The translations under genes were made by a program, and so were the position numbers. The notes beneath the pieces are model-generated. The model had not been told where the DNA came from. It searched no databases and worked only from the letters and a program-made list of their open reading frames with translations. From the NCBI RefSeq assembly GCF_029227915.1, contig NC_079875.1:10539001-10599000 (forward strand): DNA of 60,000 nt, given 5' to 3'. The stretch is from Hydractinia symbiolongicarpus. Its lineage: Eukaryota; Cnidaria; Hydrozoa; Anthoathecata; Hydractiniidae. Below, piece after piece: positions 46,530 to 59,900 of the stretch. The stretch's first letter is position 1, and each line of letters begins with the position of its first letter.

Positions 46530-47981
46530 ACAGGATAAAAATTTCTTTATCGCGTCTTTTAATACACTGCAGCTTAGTGATTATAACTCTTGCACTTTGT
46601 GCGAGAGACTGGGCTTGAACTCCCTTGCCAGCAATTCAACATGTGCAAATGAATGTTACCATAGCCCATGGGTTAAACCAAACCATGTGAGTCAAATTGG
46701 GGAGATGATGCTTACCAGGAGTTGTCTAGTAGAGCGCGGGCCCTAATTTTGTCTGCGTAGCTCAAAATGAGCATTAAATACTTTAGGATTCCTCATCTAA
46801 GCCATGGCCCCTCCTGAAAATAATAGACAGGGTATATCCCTCGATATTAGTGAGGCTAGAGCCATGTAAAATATGCACATCCATCTATCTATCTAAGAGT
46901 TTGCTTTTTTGCAGATACTAGATTGGAAAGGAGCTAATAATTATTGAACTCTTTATCCACATCAGATATATTTTGAATATAAGAAAAAAAACTGAGGAAT
47001 TTAAAGAATGGCTTATAGTAAAAACCATGAAGAAATTATGGTGGCAAAGCAGAGTTGCTATCTAGCAGACAGATCATAGCAATTATAATGTAACATGAAG
47101 AGGCCAATTAATGAACAAAGAGTCGTTTTTAGGAATGCTAGATCAAAAAAGAAACCAATAATAATTGAATTTATTTTAAAACCGAATATTTTGAGAATAT
47201 AAGCGATTTTATTTGAGGTGGGAGATTATGGGGGAGAAGGTTAAAAATGCTTAATGGGTGACGAAAAGAACTGGAGAACAAAGTATTTAGAAAGCTATTT
47301 AGTACGATACTTCGACATATAAATAATCTTAAAGGTTGTGTTTAGTTTAAGTCGATTTACCAGTAAAAAAGAAGACGAACTACTTCGCCAGTGTCGACCA
47401 CTATGTCGCTGCCATTTTTGTTATGCTTGTTAGAGCCATGACCATTTTTACTGTAATAATCAAAGGAAATGTTACGGCCTATTACCAGGTCCCTCTTTTT
47501 AACTTCGTGTCCGCAGTTGGTTAAGATTGTTGAGGACACTGTAAATAACAACTTCAGCTGAAAATCTACAAGCAATTAAAACTACTTAGTTAACCCTATT
47601 TCGGTGGGGGTAGAGTGGTCATTTTATTATCCACATCGGGGTTTTCTAATACATTAATAACTTTTGTTCTCTAGATGAGGAGAGGAGGTATATACGCTTT
47701 AATTTTTTTTCGTCTTTCGCCAAAAGAAGCAACCACAACACATACATCACAACTATATATCAAAATTACAGATAAACGCTCTACATACACATAATTTTAT
47801 GACTTTTACTTTTCCCTGTTATCACAAAAATATGTAAAAAGTTTTATTCTCATTACCAAGAAGAAATAAAAGACTTTTTTTTCATTTAAGCTAGAAGTTG
47901 GAGTTTCTTAGGAAACAATTCGCCTGATTTGAATATATTGACATATTAAGTCAAATGAGTCAAATAAAGTGAAAATAATAA
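46530..47981. other. Intergenic stretch, possible SINE remnant and one candidate exon
   Basis: At about 46800-46905 a segment ends in (ATCT)n after ATGTAAAATATGCACATCC, which resembles the 3' tail of a short retroelement. At about 46606-46620 GGGCTTGAACTCCC is the reverse complement of a tRNA-type B-box. The link between the two is uncertain. A minus-strand candidate exon is listed separately. Confidence 0.35.
47361..47565 (-). other. Candidate internal exon, unknown protein
   Basis: The minus strand has TTGCTTGTAG acceptor, an open frame, and TACTG/GTAAATC donor. The frame reads FQLKLLFTVSSTILTNCGHE, then VKKRDLVIGRNISFDYYSKN, GHGSNKHNKNGSDIVVDTGE and VVRLLFYW. It contains one sequon (NIS), and codon use looks like coding sequence. 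No partner exons were found nearby, so it is a weak call. Confidence 0.3.
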
Positions 47982-48465
47982 TCTCTTATAATAATACGGA
48001 GAGTGTGTCCGTCTGTCTGTGACAGGCAAAGTGGATGTGTTCATTCTCCCTTGATGATATATTAAATTAATGAAGCCATTACAGTGCACCTAAAACTTTG
48101 AGGCCAAATAACTTGGAAACGAGGTGGTGACGTCAATGATTTTTCACCGCGTGGGTAACTAGGGACCAACTAGGACCAATTTGGGTAATTTTCCCAAACC
48201 TGGGTCCCCGAATATATTTCGGAATGGACGGGTTGATGACGTCATCGAAAAACCTTCAAATCCTAATATCTCTGCAACCGTTTGTCAAAAATACGCGATC
48301 CTATACATTTTCTTGCTCAGCGTTTCAAGATCTATACGATGAAGGCAAAAGAAAAAACATTTTGTGTTCTGACATGTCTCTGCTGACGTCATCAAAATTT
48401 AAATGACGGTTGTTTTTCTCTGTTATCCTGCCTAAGTGGATTTTTCCACGGGCCTTATCGACTAG
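47982..48465 (+). mobile_element. Complete 484-bp non-autonomous Helitron
   Basis: It starts A^TCTCTTATAATAATACGGAG and contains the core shared by all larger copies (CATTACAGTGCACCTAAAAC, ATAACTTGGAAACGAGGTGG, AACCTGGGTCCCC, TGATGACGTCATC). It ends with the hairpin GTGGATTTTTCCAC, GGGCCTTATCGA and CTAG^T. It is the simplest reference copy for reading the larger rearranged ones at 5978-9485 and 41800-46522. Confidence 0.8.
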
Positions 48466-49277
48466 TACAGAAATAATAAAAAACCGTTTTTTAGAAGAAA
48501 ATCAATACGCAAGCAAAAAATAATGACGTCAGCATTAATTTTTTGATGTCAATTTATTTTTTCTATTTTGCTTTATTTACTGTGTCAAGTTTTGTAGTCA
48601 CAGCCTGTGTCCATTCATGATTCCAATGAGGGTGGCAAAATTAACCCCCTGAACAACCTCGATCCCAGAACAAGTTGTCTCGCTTTGCATATCGGACGAC
48701 AAGATATCAATATAAGCGCAGCGCCGATAAGAGACAAAAAAACCCTGGGAACAAAGTTACCCCTAAACCTAGCTCCCACTACCTTTTTTTAGCTTTCTTT
48801 TATCCCCAACATAAAAAAGATAACGAAAAGGTTTAGGGGGCCAGGTTAAAAACCTGACCACGATATGCAATTAAAGCAAAATGGCGAATGAAATGATTCA
48901 AACACAATTAAATGGATTGAGTCTACTTCTGTCGACCTCTGGGTCGCACAAAGCATTATAAAATTACTTTTAATTCTGTTCCTAGGGGCCTCTTATACGC
49001 TTATGAATTTCTAAAAAGAATTCCTGGGGACGTGGTTGGCTTGCTTTCCACCTGTCCATTTTTTCCTGATAACTAATTGTGTTGCATTTCACGTGTTTTT
49101 CTATTTCATAAATTACTACTTAACTACCGACAGCTTTTATTTTATAAATTACATAAACGAATCTAGCTTCATGAGTACTTTCTAAATTTAGTATTTGAAT
49201 CTTTTAAATCCAGCGTCACGAACCACGGCATAGAACTTATCGATTGAATGACAACTCAATGTACTAAAATAATCACA

Positions 49278-49912
49278 GTGAAACCTATTTGTAGCGAACA
49301 CTATTAAGATCTTAATAGGTGCCCTCCACGTTTAGGCTTCCTTTAGATTGACATGACCTGCACTTTATGTTAGAATGCTGTAAAATTGCTTCAACTAGTG
49401 GCAATAAAATGTTTTTAAGAGAAGAAGAAACATAAAGACTTCATGTATTGTAAATTCGTCGCCCTTAAATAAAATAAATGATTGAGTGCGACATCTAACA
49501 GCATTAAGAGGCATATTTTAGAGGAATTGTGAAATGGGGATCTTTAATCCTAGAAAAAATATAGTGACAATTTTCTGGAAGTGCTATCCCCCTTCCCTTC
49601 TCCTGTGTAAGTGTTGTTTCTACGTGTTTCAAAGCCTAAATCAACACTGATATTGAGAAAAGGGGGTACACTGACGTTTTACTGAGAAGATTCACATTTT
49701 GCCACTTATTTTTTCTGAGATTGTTAAAACATTGAAGTAAAAATATACTTCCACGCTTGAAACAACGTCTTCTAAGAAAAGTGTTTGCTATAATCTTTAC
49801 ATAGAGGCTTTTTTATTATCAGCATTCGATCGTCATTTCATCCGTTCCTAAAAATTATCCATAGTAGAGAGATTTCCGTAATAAAGGGTGTCCGCAATAA
49901 GGACGTTTTGCT
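49278..49912. mobile_element. Possible decayed pogo/Tigger-type MITE
   Basis: The left part begins CAGTGAAACCTATTTGTAGC followed by GAACAC. The right part, reverse-complemented, reads CAGCAAAACGTCCTTATTGC followed by GGACACC. The two are recognisably similar terminal repeats of the CAGTGAAACCT--TT--GCGAACAC kind. No coding sequence lies between them and the target duplication is not clean. Confidence 0.45.
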
Positions 49913-50377
49913 GTATAATGTCTGTAAATATTCTAAAACCTGTCTATAACAATTCATTGATTTTACATCTGTGTTTATTGCAAAATACAGGGGGGCATGC
50001 TGAGAACTGGCTTTGTCTCATCATAAAACCTTTAATCCTATTAAACGTAAAAAAACTTTAGAAAATTCACATTTTTCTTCTTCTTCTAACTTTTTTTTTC
50101 AAATTTTTTTTGTACTTTTGCTCAAATGCACACCGAAATTCGAAGAACTTTGTTTTAAATAAATGTGGTTAAAAATAAAATTGGCAGAGGAAGCAGTCAT
50201 AATTTCTTTTAAGTAGACCAATTACCTGTAAAGGTTCAAGTTCAAATGTGGGACAAAACTCTCATTACAATACATGGCTGTCATAAATAACAGTTCAGGG
50301 AGCAGAAGATTTAATGACCAATTTAAAAATGGCAGAGTGACTTTAAAGAGTTTGTAATGCGTCTATGTCTTCTATAA

Positions 50378-50623
50378 AATAGTGTTTGTGTTTGCTTGCT
50401 CGCAATTCGGCTTCTTCTTTACGACATTAAGTCCTTAATTACAGATAGACTCTACACCCTAACTCCCGTGAAGATTTCCATAGAAAAAAATGACAAACAT
50501 CAGTTTATCAGACATCTCAACAAACTGTTGGCGTATGGATACAGTTTATCATCGACTGACGTTCATAAAATCGTTTCAAATATTTGTAGATATCGTGTGA
50601 AGCATTTCGAAGCGGACATGTGA
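50378..50623 (+). other. Short coding-like open frame, possibly a terminal exon
   Basis: The frame has no ATG at its start. It reads LLAIRLLLYDIKSLITDRLY, TLTPVKISIEKNDKHQFIRH, LNKLLAYGYSLSSTDVHKIV, SNICRYRVKHFEADM and stops. AATAAA follows about 45 bp later (near 50669). Composition is protein-like, but no good acceptor or upstream exon is seen. Family not recognised. Confidence 0.25.
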
Positions 50624-51693
50624 TATTCCTTTGTGCGTCATGAGGAGATAAAGACAAGATTTATTTATGAATAAAAATATTGCACAGCACGGAAAGATAC
50701 TGATGGTGATGTAATTAAACGAATTATCGCTCAATATGATAACCATATTTCTTCATTCATTCATTCATTCAAATTTGCTGTATAATCTCTAAACACTGCT
50801 ATATTGTTTTCTATATTGTAGGATGAGCAACCTCATTCCCTGACACTTCAACTTTGAGATAAAAGTTCATGGACTAAAACATCCTGGGCACAAAGGAATA
50901 TGATAAAAAATTGACTTTCGTATTTTAGCTTACATTATTAGACTTTTTATTCCGAAATTAATTAGGTGACTTTGCTACGGAAATATCAAGATCAAATTGA
51001 AATCTGAAAAAAACATTTTGCTTTTTTCATTGCTTTTTCATCAAGGCTGCATGAAGTTCGTTTGGCACAAAAAAATAATATTTATCTCATCACAAATAAC
51101 CTTTACAGGAAATAACCAATTATATAACTGTTTCTAATTAATGAGAAAACATAGAAGTTAATTAGCTATGCATTCCAATTTAGTTTAATGGTACAGCTAT
51201 CTGATCCCAGTCAGGACATTATACGTATTAATATTTTAACTTAAGCCACACAATGCATTACCACGAAATAAATCTTTCCCACATCACACAAATCGGTGAC
51301 TGTTAAATTGGGAAGAGTTTGTTTCATAGAGCCGACATTCTAACGTCACTATCTATATGGTTATTAAAGTTTAATTATTCCCACAGATATAGCACTCCAA
51401 ATAGTTAAACTATGACGCAGTGATGGTTGATAAAATATGTCTCGTTTGAAGTGACATTACGCATCAAATTAATATATGTGGTATAATATAATATAACAAA
51501 TTTTGCTTTCTTTAATGATATTCTTAAAGTAATTTTTTATTAGATTATCCTCACGTCAAAGAAATGACAGCACGTATTTGTTACACAATATTGCCATAAC
51601 AACAAGTCAAACGATCCAAGTGAATTTGGCAACAGATTTTAAAATATACATACATTATTAAATTCCAATCTTTCATCCTATTGAAATAGTTGC

Positions 51694-51978
51694 ATATGAC
51701 TAGAATTAGATCCCTACGACTAGAATTTGTTTTATACGACTAGATTAGTTACACCCGACTAAAATTAGTTCCATACAACTGGAATTAGTTACATACGATT
51801 AACATTAGTTACATACGACTAACATTAGTTACATACGACTAACATTAGTTACACACGACTAACATTAGTTACATATGACTAGAATTAGTTCCATACGACT
51901 AGTATTAGTTACGTACGACTAGCATTAGTTACATATGACTAGCATTAGTTCCATACGACTAGCATTAGTTCCACAAAA
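51694..51978. repeat. 20-bp minisatellite, about 14 copies
   Basis: The unit is about ACGACTAGCATTAGTTACAT, repeated head to tail. Outer copies are diverged and the central copies differ at one or two positions (TACAT/CCATA, AGC/AAC). No coding sequence is involved. Confidence 0.95.
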
Positions 51979-52531
51979 TTAAATCATGTAGTTACAAATG
52001 AAAAGCATGAAAACCAAATCGACTTTCTGTCACCATCTGTACTTGTGCAAGATATGTTACATTGCATCCTGCCAACCTAAGACTACACCTTGACTTCTAG
52101 GTTTTAAAATTCAAAAAAATCTAGAGGAACTTTAAAATCCTTAAGGAGACACAAAGGGCGACGTTAAATGCATTTTTTAAAAAACTCGAAATATCCATTG
52201 TTTTTTAAAGTATTACTTAAAAAAAGTTTAAGAAAGTTTTTAATTCTTTGCATTGTAAGCCTAGAAATTTTATGCAAATGGTTTTAGCAACAACAAAGCA
52301 AATAACCATATAAATACTTTTATGAATTCTTGATTAAACTTTTAAAAAACTAATTATTCTTGACTACTCGTTTTTTTAAAAAACTTCTGATATCCTTATA
52401 TGATTAGTCCAGTGTCCATGTTGACTCCTTTGGCCAGGTGTTGCAAATGACAAAGTTTTCAAATCATATTTACATTAATCTCTTTCTAAATATATTTGAA
52501 ACCGAAAGTTCATAATTTCAAACCTAGTACT

Positions 52532-53260
52532 TCTTATATAATAATACGGAGTGTTTGTGACGGTCATAGTGGATATTGTTGCCGAAAAAAGTATGTCTCA
52601 AATGTTAAATTTATGACATTACGGCGCGACGTCAATAACACTACTTTAACGTCAATATCCTTAATTAATGAAGCCATTACAGTGCACTTAAAATTTTGAG
52701 GCCAAATAACTTGGAAACGAGGTGGTGACGTCAATGATTTTTCACCACGTGGGTAACTAGGGATCACCTAGGACCAACTTGGGTAATTCTCCCAAACCTG
52801 GGCCCCTGAATCCGCTTCGAAATGGGAGGGACGTCATCAAAAAAACCTTCAAACCCTAATATCTCTGCAACCGTTTATCAAAAGTACATGATCCTATACA
52901 TTTTCTTGATCAGGGTTTCAAGATCTATACGATGTAGGCAACAGGTATACAAATTTAAAATAAATATTTTTGGGGGTGGACATTTCCACTAAGGCAGGAT
53001 AAAAATGAGAAAAAAGCGTCATTTGAATTGGATGACGTCAGCAACCCATCCACAAAAAAATTAGAACGTTGTTTTCACGTTGCCTCTACTGTGCGCAGGC
53101 CTTAGAGAGCTCATCAAGAAAAGGTATAAGATCATGTGCTTTTGATGAACGGTTAATGAGTATAAGGGTTTAAAAATTTTGCTGACGTCAACATTGTCCA
53201 GTCAAAACCCCCCAAAAAATATATTTTTAAATTTGTATACCTGTTGCCTACATCGTATTA
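52532..53260 (+). mobile_element. Rearranged Helitron with internal inverted segment
   Basis: It begins TCTTATATAATAATACGGAG and follows the Helitron core through AATATCTCTGCAACCGTTTA and CAAGATCTATACGATGTAGG. From about 52975 the sequence turns into the minus-strand form of the Helitron 3' region. The segment at 52926-52975 is repeated in inverted orientation at 53206-53258. There is no CTAG end at the right. Confidence 0.6.
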
Positions 53261-53264
53261 AATA

Positions 53265-56200
53265 TTGAAGAGTTAGCTATCCAAGAAGATCTGCTAACCT
53301 CATTAACCCTATTCAGGTAAGGCTTCTGTGGGGCTATGAAAAGGGTTCGTCCAAAAGTTACTTTGTTTGAGTCGAAAGTCCATGGATTAGTTGATTCACA
53401 GAATCTGGTTGTGTATTCATATATATAAGATACATATATACTTATATATACATAAATACAGCAACAAAATAGAAAAGAATTTCAAAATTAACTTTCAAAA
53501 TCTTATTAATCACTTAGGTACTTTTATACCCCCAGCAGGATCGCCCCTCTTTTTAGACTCAAATCTGAGCAGAATTGTCAGCCTTTTTTGAGACGATGGC
53601 GATATTATTGTAAAAAAATTTTAAAATTGAGGAGAACTATCGACTTTTAAGGAGGTTTAGCAATCATGCCCAATCAGATAAGGAACAAAAAAGTCGAACA
53701 ACATACAGGTTGCATTGTACTACCAGCCGCAATGACTGGATTCAACAACAAAAATTTGAACGTGGATTTGCTGGGCAGATCTAAAAAAGCTAAACTGCCA
53801 TAATTGCCTCTCTTGTAACATTTTGGAAATGCTTTATTAAAATGAAATCCTTACTATCTTTAGTAATAAGTATTCTGCCATCTTTATCAACATTGGTAAG
53901 TGCATCTAAAAATGCCCCTATGTAAACAAACTGAGATGAATGCATTGTTCTGGAACTTGTCTATGAAACCATTCTACTAAATAAAATTGAAAAATAATGC
54001 ACAAAAGTTGAAAGAAATAAAGAAAAATAATAAAAGAATAGAAGAGCACCTTTTTTCTTCTTTGACTTTTTTCACAATATCTTCTTATCTAAAAAAACAT
54101 TCAACACATTTGAAAAGAATATTATTAAGGAATAATATTATAAGAATAAGTATCTGAAATAACTGTTTTAAATTTAGCAGTAATTGCTACAACGCTTATG
54201 GTTTTTACAAAATCCTTAAAACATGTATTATGTTTTCAGGACTTTAATATTTGTTGTTACCAAGGAAAAGGCAGAATAATAGAATCCACGTTAACCTTGC
54301 TTATAAATAATATCAGTCAAAAATGTAGAAAAACTTAGCCCCATCAAAACTCTTGTAGGTAGTACAACAACTGTTCCAGTTCTAAGATTTATTTTTTTTC
54401 CTTATTGACTCTCTGAGACCATCATATTGCTTAACGTTTATTGGATCACTTAATGCATTGCCAATTACTGTTCTTATATTGAACACAAAGCAAAGAGAAG
54501 ACATTGCATAGTATAGTAGCTACCGTGGTTTAGGTATATAAACCATGTTCAAGCTGGATAGGATCATGAATGTACAGCAAAGGTCGTAATATAATCACCG
54601 TAAGTTAGTTGGTTTTATCAGAGCATTCATAAATACTAAAAAGAGGATCAAAATTTTCATTAACAAACAAAACTAATTTTTCCTTACGATTAAGATAATC
54701 GTAAAATTGGAAAAGAAAACATCCGACACTGTTGCGGTGAAACACCCTAGAGCAGGTTTTTTAAAGCAATGTAATTAGATGACACATGTATTAGGTCCTA
54801 ATGGTATTTGTTACAGAGACGTTATACTGTTCTTTAAATTTTTTAGTATTGAAATCAGCAAGGAACAAGATAAAACATACCTGACTAGAAAGAATTTAAT
54901 GAAACTCTCATTGGTTTGATATATTTTCTTACTGTGTATAGTATAAGTCGTTTCCTTAATTACCCATGCATTTACGACTTTATTTTATGTAATGCGGTGC
55001 AAAAGGGGTCGACTATGTGAGTTATTCTTTGAAATATGGTAGAAAACATTTGAAGAAGAACTTAAGAGCGGTGTTTAATCGGATGCATGGTATGAAGGAA
55101 AACAAATCCATTCCGAAGCGTCGAGCAATTAATTCATCGTTATTATTTACAGTTTTAAAAACAGTTTAAGGAGAAGAATTTTATTGACTTAAATAATGGC
55201 ATCGTAAAGATGAGTTTATTGTTTTTAATTTAACGCGAGGAGTGGTGACAGTGAAGCGATAATGTTTTTTCTAAATTTATACTCTTAGCTTTATGTTTTG
55301 TTTGTTACACTGCAACATGTATATACACGTATCGTACATTTATCGTACATGTATCCCTAGATATGTATCGTATCGTGTAATTGTACAGCACATATGTATC
55401 CTATGGTATCATGCAAAACAACAAGTATCGCATTTGTTGACGGTGCGATGTTTTGTTAAGGAAATAAACATTTATCCTACGGAGTTTACTAACACAGTAG
55501 TTCAATCTCATCTGATCTTAATTTCACGTCAAGTTAGCCAAACCTATCATTATAGACAAAATGACAAAAATGACATCATCAGTATTTTATTGCACAAATA
55601 TAAACGGCCATGGATCATGGATAATCAGACATGGATTAAAGAAATTATCTGATCATCGCATAAATTCGACATTATAATTCATTCTTCGCTGTTATCAGGA
55701 CATTCTTGCAAACAAACGCATAAATTTGTTTGTTTTTCTTAGAATGACACCTTTTTCTTTTGTTTGAATGTTTTTTTTGCGGTGAACGAAAGGTTGTTAA
55801 AAAACAAGGTTTCTGTTTATTTATTGTTAAAGATAACATCCAATGCATTCACACATAAACAAAATGAAGAGAGAAAAACATGTATCAAAATAATTAACAA
55901 TAACTCTTGTTAATGTAGGAAGAAAAGTGAACTCAAAATAAACACTAGGTCAATTAAAGCGGCGCCATTTTTTCACCTATCAAGAGCCATGTTGTTTAAA
56001 TATGGTAGTATCAAACAAGTTTCGATTGGACCATTTTCTCATAGATACATCCATATAAGGTATACATAAAGGAATTTCATTGTTCACATGATGTTGTCAT
56101 TCATTTATATATGACGTAACAACGTGGAAAAAAAAGAAGACACTACATGAAAAATGATGGAAACAATGGAAAATGGAGAAAGTTCCGATGAGTTGCAAGA

Positions 56201-56765
56201 TTGGGACGGAACGGGACGGAAAACAGTGGTCTTCCTGTATCATTATTAAGACGTGTTTCGAATTCCTGTCTGTAAAAGCCAAATTACCTGCCGTCATTTT
56301 TTAAACGAACTTGCAACTTGTCACGACACGAAACACTCGACGAAACAACGTCACCAGTGAATACACGCTTTTTCATATCAGAATACGCTTTATAAAAATA
56401 TCACGCTAAGAATTCAGGTTGAAAACAAAAGGTGTTTTGTTTAGAACAATAGAGAAATAAAAATAATGTCCAGGATGGTTAAAATTTGGGCATTTTTATA
56501 ACAGTCATCGTTTTTAAAACCTCTTTGTTTCTATGGATTGACGAGTATATAAGTTGTTATTATTGCACGTTACTGTTGCAATGTGCAGGATGAAATTTGT
56601 TTGTTTGACGCGCAGGATTGCCAAAAACCAATCGATCGTGCGCTTATTTTGTTTATACTAGCCAATAACACGTCGAAATGTCCACAGGAACTCGATGACA
56701 CAAACAGTGAAGAAGTTGGTCTCTGAATGGGTATAGTCACACATAAAATGTCTTGCTAATATAAA
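53265..56765. other. Non-coding stretch
   Basis: No supported gene. There is a short AT-dinucleotide-rich tract (ATATATAAGATACATATATA) near 53420. The 119-codon open frame at 55293-55652 is treated as chance. Confidence 0.45.
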
Positions 56766-56768
56766 CTG

Positions 56769-56926
56769 CAGTGGAATCTCTCTATCTCGACTACTCTCTA
56801 TCTCGAACTAAAGTCTCGGTCCCTTTGTGGTCCGCCTAAAGTATTTTCCTTTCTTGATCTCGAACTTTCTCTATCTCGAACAAATTGTTTGGTCCCTTGC
56901 GAGTTCGAGATAGAGAAATTCCACTG
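56769..56926. mobile_element. Intact 158-bp pogo-type MITE
   Basis: The ends are CAGTGGAATCTCTCTATCTC and, reverse-complemented, CAGTGGAATTTCTCTATCTC, both continuing GA. The interior has further CTATCTCGAAC copies, AAAGTCTCGGTCCCTT and TATTTTCCT. It is the internally deleted relative of the pogo/Tigger-like element at 21898-23030. The flanking dinucleotide is TG on both sides, not the usual TA. Confidence 0.88.
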
Positions 56927-56929
56927 TGG

Positions 56930-59900
56930 TAATATTCAAACTAGTTAAATTGTGTAACAGAAGTTCGGTAAATGTTTATAATAGCGATATTTACATTTAA
57001 AATCAATTTCTTGGACGATTGCTGTAAATTTTCTTACCACTAATGTGTAGCAGTTGTCAGAAAAAACCTTTAATACTCTATTAATCAACTTTTAAAATTT
57101 AAGATCTGATCTGGAATTTAAGATCCACAGTTAATTCGGAATGACTCCTAAGCGCTATTCAATCCCCGACTTGTAGAAAATATTACTTAATGTTGAACAC
57201 TTTACATCAGGAAACGTATCGACAGGCTTTCAGTTTCATGGGCAAAAAATAAAATTTATAGACCTGCTTTCATGCTACGTGACTAAGGAAACTCCACCAT
57301 GGTCAGTGCACATCAACCCCTATATTGACTACGCTCTTATGTGTTTTACCTGGGAATATCTGCGAGTAACAGCAATAACAAATTCAAGGGAATAAAAAAG
57401 GGTTTTTATTCGAACCCTATTTTACTACAACCGTGGGTTGCTCTTACTTATACATAATTGGGGCTTATTGCTGCGGAAAGTCCTCAATTGCACTGATTTC
57501 TTCGTCACATATAAATATAGGCATTACCTTATGATAATAATAATGGATGAGATTAAGAATATTACATTGTTGAGGTAAGGATACTTAGTAATAACACTTT
57601 TGTTTATTATCGTTTACCAAGGATGACTTGATCAGCAATTTTTTAGTGATAGTCCTGTGAAACAATGGTGCTACATGATGAATTTGATAGAACTTTCTCT
57701 TATGAGGTAAAACTAACAACCGCTCATCAAAAGCCAGTTTCTATTTAAGTGTTCTCATCTTTCAACTGTAAGACGACACCTCTTAATATTTAGAGAGTAA
57801 CTCGTCTTAATTTCTAAAGTTACGAAAAAGAAACATGTTAACACACAACGCCTGGATACAAATTTTGAAGTTGAAAACAACAACCAAATTGAATACAGCA
57901 TGTAAACTGAATAAAGGCATTAAAAATCACGAAGATTCTAAAGTCAGCTTCTCTCATTTGTAATAAACGTCGGGTTTTGGAGATAGGGGGCATCAAAAAG
58001 TAGAATAAATTATTAAGTTATAACTTAATCTTAACACAAGGCAACAATTTCTCTGCTAGAAATGTTGGGCAAATACTTTTTTATGAACTTACTTGAACCA
58101 AAGTTGAGGCAAACTTAGTTTTTAAAAGAGACATTGCACCTCTAAACTCTCAATTAGATGTGCGAGATGACATATCTGTACTAAGTACGTCACTCTAAAT
58201 GTACGCCATGCTTTACTGATACTAGGCGCGATACTCAGACGCACAGTCCTGAATTGTCTAGCTAGTTGAACAGAACAGGTCTCAGAATAAGATCTCAGCG
58301 CAGTGACTAGCGCAAGAGTGTCCTATTTAGAGTTTATTATCCCAATTGACTATGAGAGGCTTGGTAACAAGCTGGAAATCAAGTATTACACCAAGATAAA
58401 AAGTAAAATATTTTCTCGGGAAAAAACAACAAAACATTTTGTAGATTTTAACCTAACAGTTGGCTTTTTCTGTCTCATGGCGTTACTTATTATACATTTT
58501 CAGCAGAGATACGTGCAACGTAACCCTAACTTGCTTGCCGCGCGATTCGGTTGGCGGTCAGCAAATAGCAAAAAATTAGATTTCCAACATATTACATGGC
58601 GGTCAATAGATGGCAAAAACATATTACGCAGAGAGAAAACCTTCTAGAAAAAGCACGGTGTGATTAGGTGGTCTTAAAATGCATTAAGCTTCGAATCATG
58701 ACTTGCAAAAATATATGAAAAGAAATGTCATTTCCGTCCATACTATTGATGAATTTTATTTTGGATTGTTCCTAGAAGCTTCTACGTTTCTTTTAAAAAA
58801 AAATATCCGTCTCGTGCATTTCTAAATATTCCATCATCACTATATGACGCGACATTCTATTACGTTGACGTCAAACTGACGGAACTTTGCTGACAAAGCT
58901 ATTTATGCTAATTTGATTTTAATATCTGTTGATAATAATATCCCATAAGCGTTTTTTAATAAAAAACCTACAGAAGTACGCAATTATAATTAGCTGTTGT
59001 TGCCCTGGTAACAAACGTTATAATTTAAAATCAGTTTTTTTTTTAAGAAGTGGATGATCCCTTTTCAATTATTTCATCATGACATTTTGCTTTGCTATTA
59101 TAAAAACGTACTAAAAGACTGATCGTAATTGACAAACTAGCTACCTATTATTCTGACTCATATCTATGCGCAGCTCTGTGTATTCCATAATATTATTGTT
59201 TAAACATATTTCTTCAGCATTATTACGATTAGGGTGAAATTTTAATTTTGTCTTTAAAATGCCAACGTTATAAAATATACCACTGGTGTATTGTTTTAAA
59301 GGAACCGTCCCGTTAGCATATCATAGTCGTTGTAGAGAACTACGGTCACGGGTAGTAATTCATAAAATAAAGTTGAAGAACTCACAAATCGCGTTTTCTG
59401 GACTTGTTAGGCTTTTTATACAACCAAATCCGACCCGGGGAAGAGGTTGAGTTCACACTAAAATACGTTTATATTATCTCCACTCTATAAAATTTAGTGA
59501 AGGTCCAAAGTTCATTCTGATTAGACTTAAATTTCAAAAATGCAGTTTACAGTGAGAGCGTTGGCTTATCGTGAAAAGAACTTACATCTATTACGTATAC
59601 ATTCCCCTTGACCTCGGTTGTAGGGGATCTTGCTAAGAGTCATTATTACAGAGTGGTTACTAAGATTCACTAAACAATTGTACAATATGTGGGGCCAAGT
59701 TAAAAAAGGTTGCGAAGAAATTCCCCTGTAAGATAGGCAGTTGAACAAAGGGGGGAATATGGGAAAGGAGAAATTGACCATGCTAGTCGGATGGTATGCA
59801 CATCACTTACGTAACATCTTTGCAAAATAATGGAATTTTTATGTGTAGGTAATTTCCCTTGCCGCGGTAAAAGATATTTTTAAAAGACGTTAACAACAAT

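Larger units (their letters stand above)
48470..52530. other. Mostly non-coding stretch
   Basis: Apart from the pogo-like MITE at 49278-49912, the short open frame at 50378-50623 and the 20-bp minisatellite at 51694-51978, I see nothing that can be supported. Confidence 0.45.

Noticed and set aside
55293-55652. 119-codon open frame on +
   Set aside because: Rich in Tyr, His and Ile as expected from repeats of GTATCGTACAT-type sequence, with no splice or motif support; read as chance.
58303-58647. 114-codon open frame on + with one hydrophobic stretch
   Set aside because: Begins at GTG without an ATG, has no acceptor or poly(A) context and no recognisable motif.
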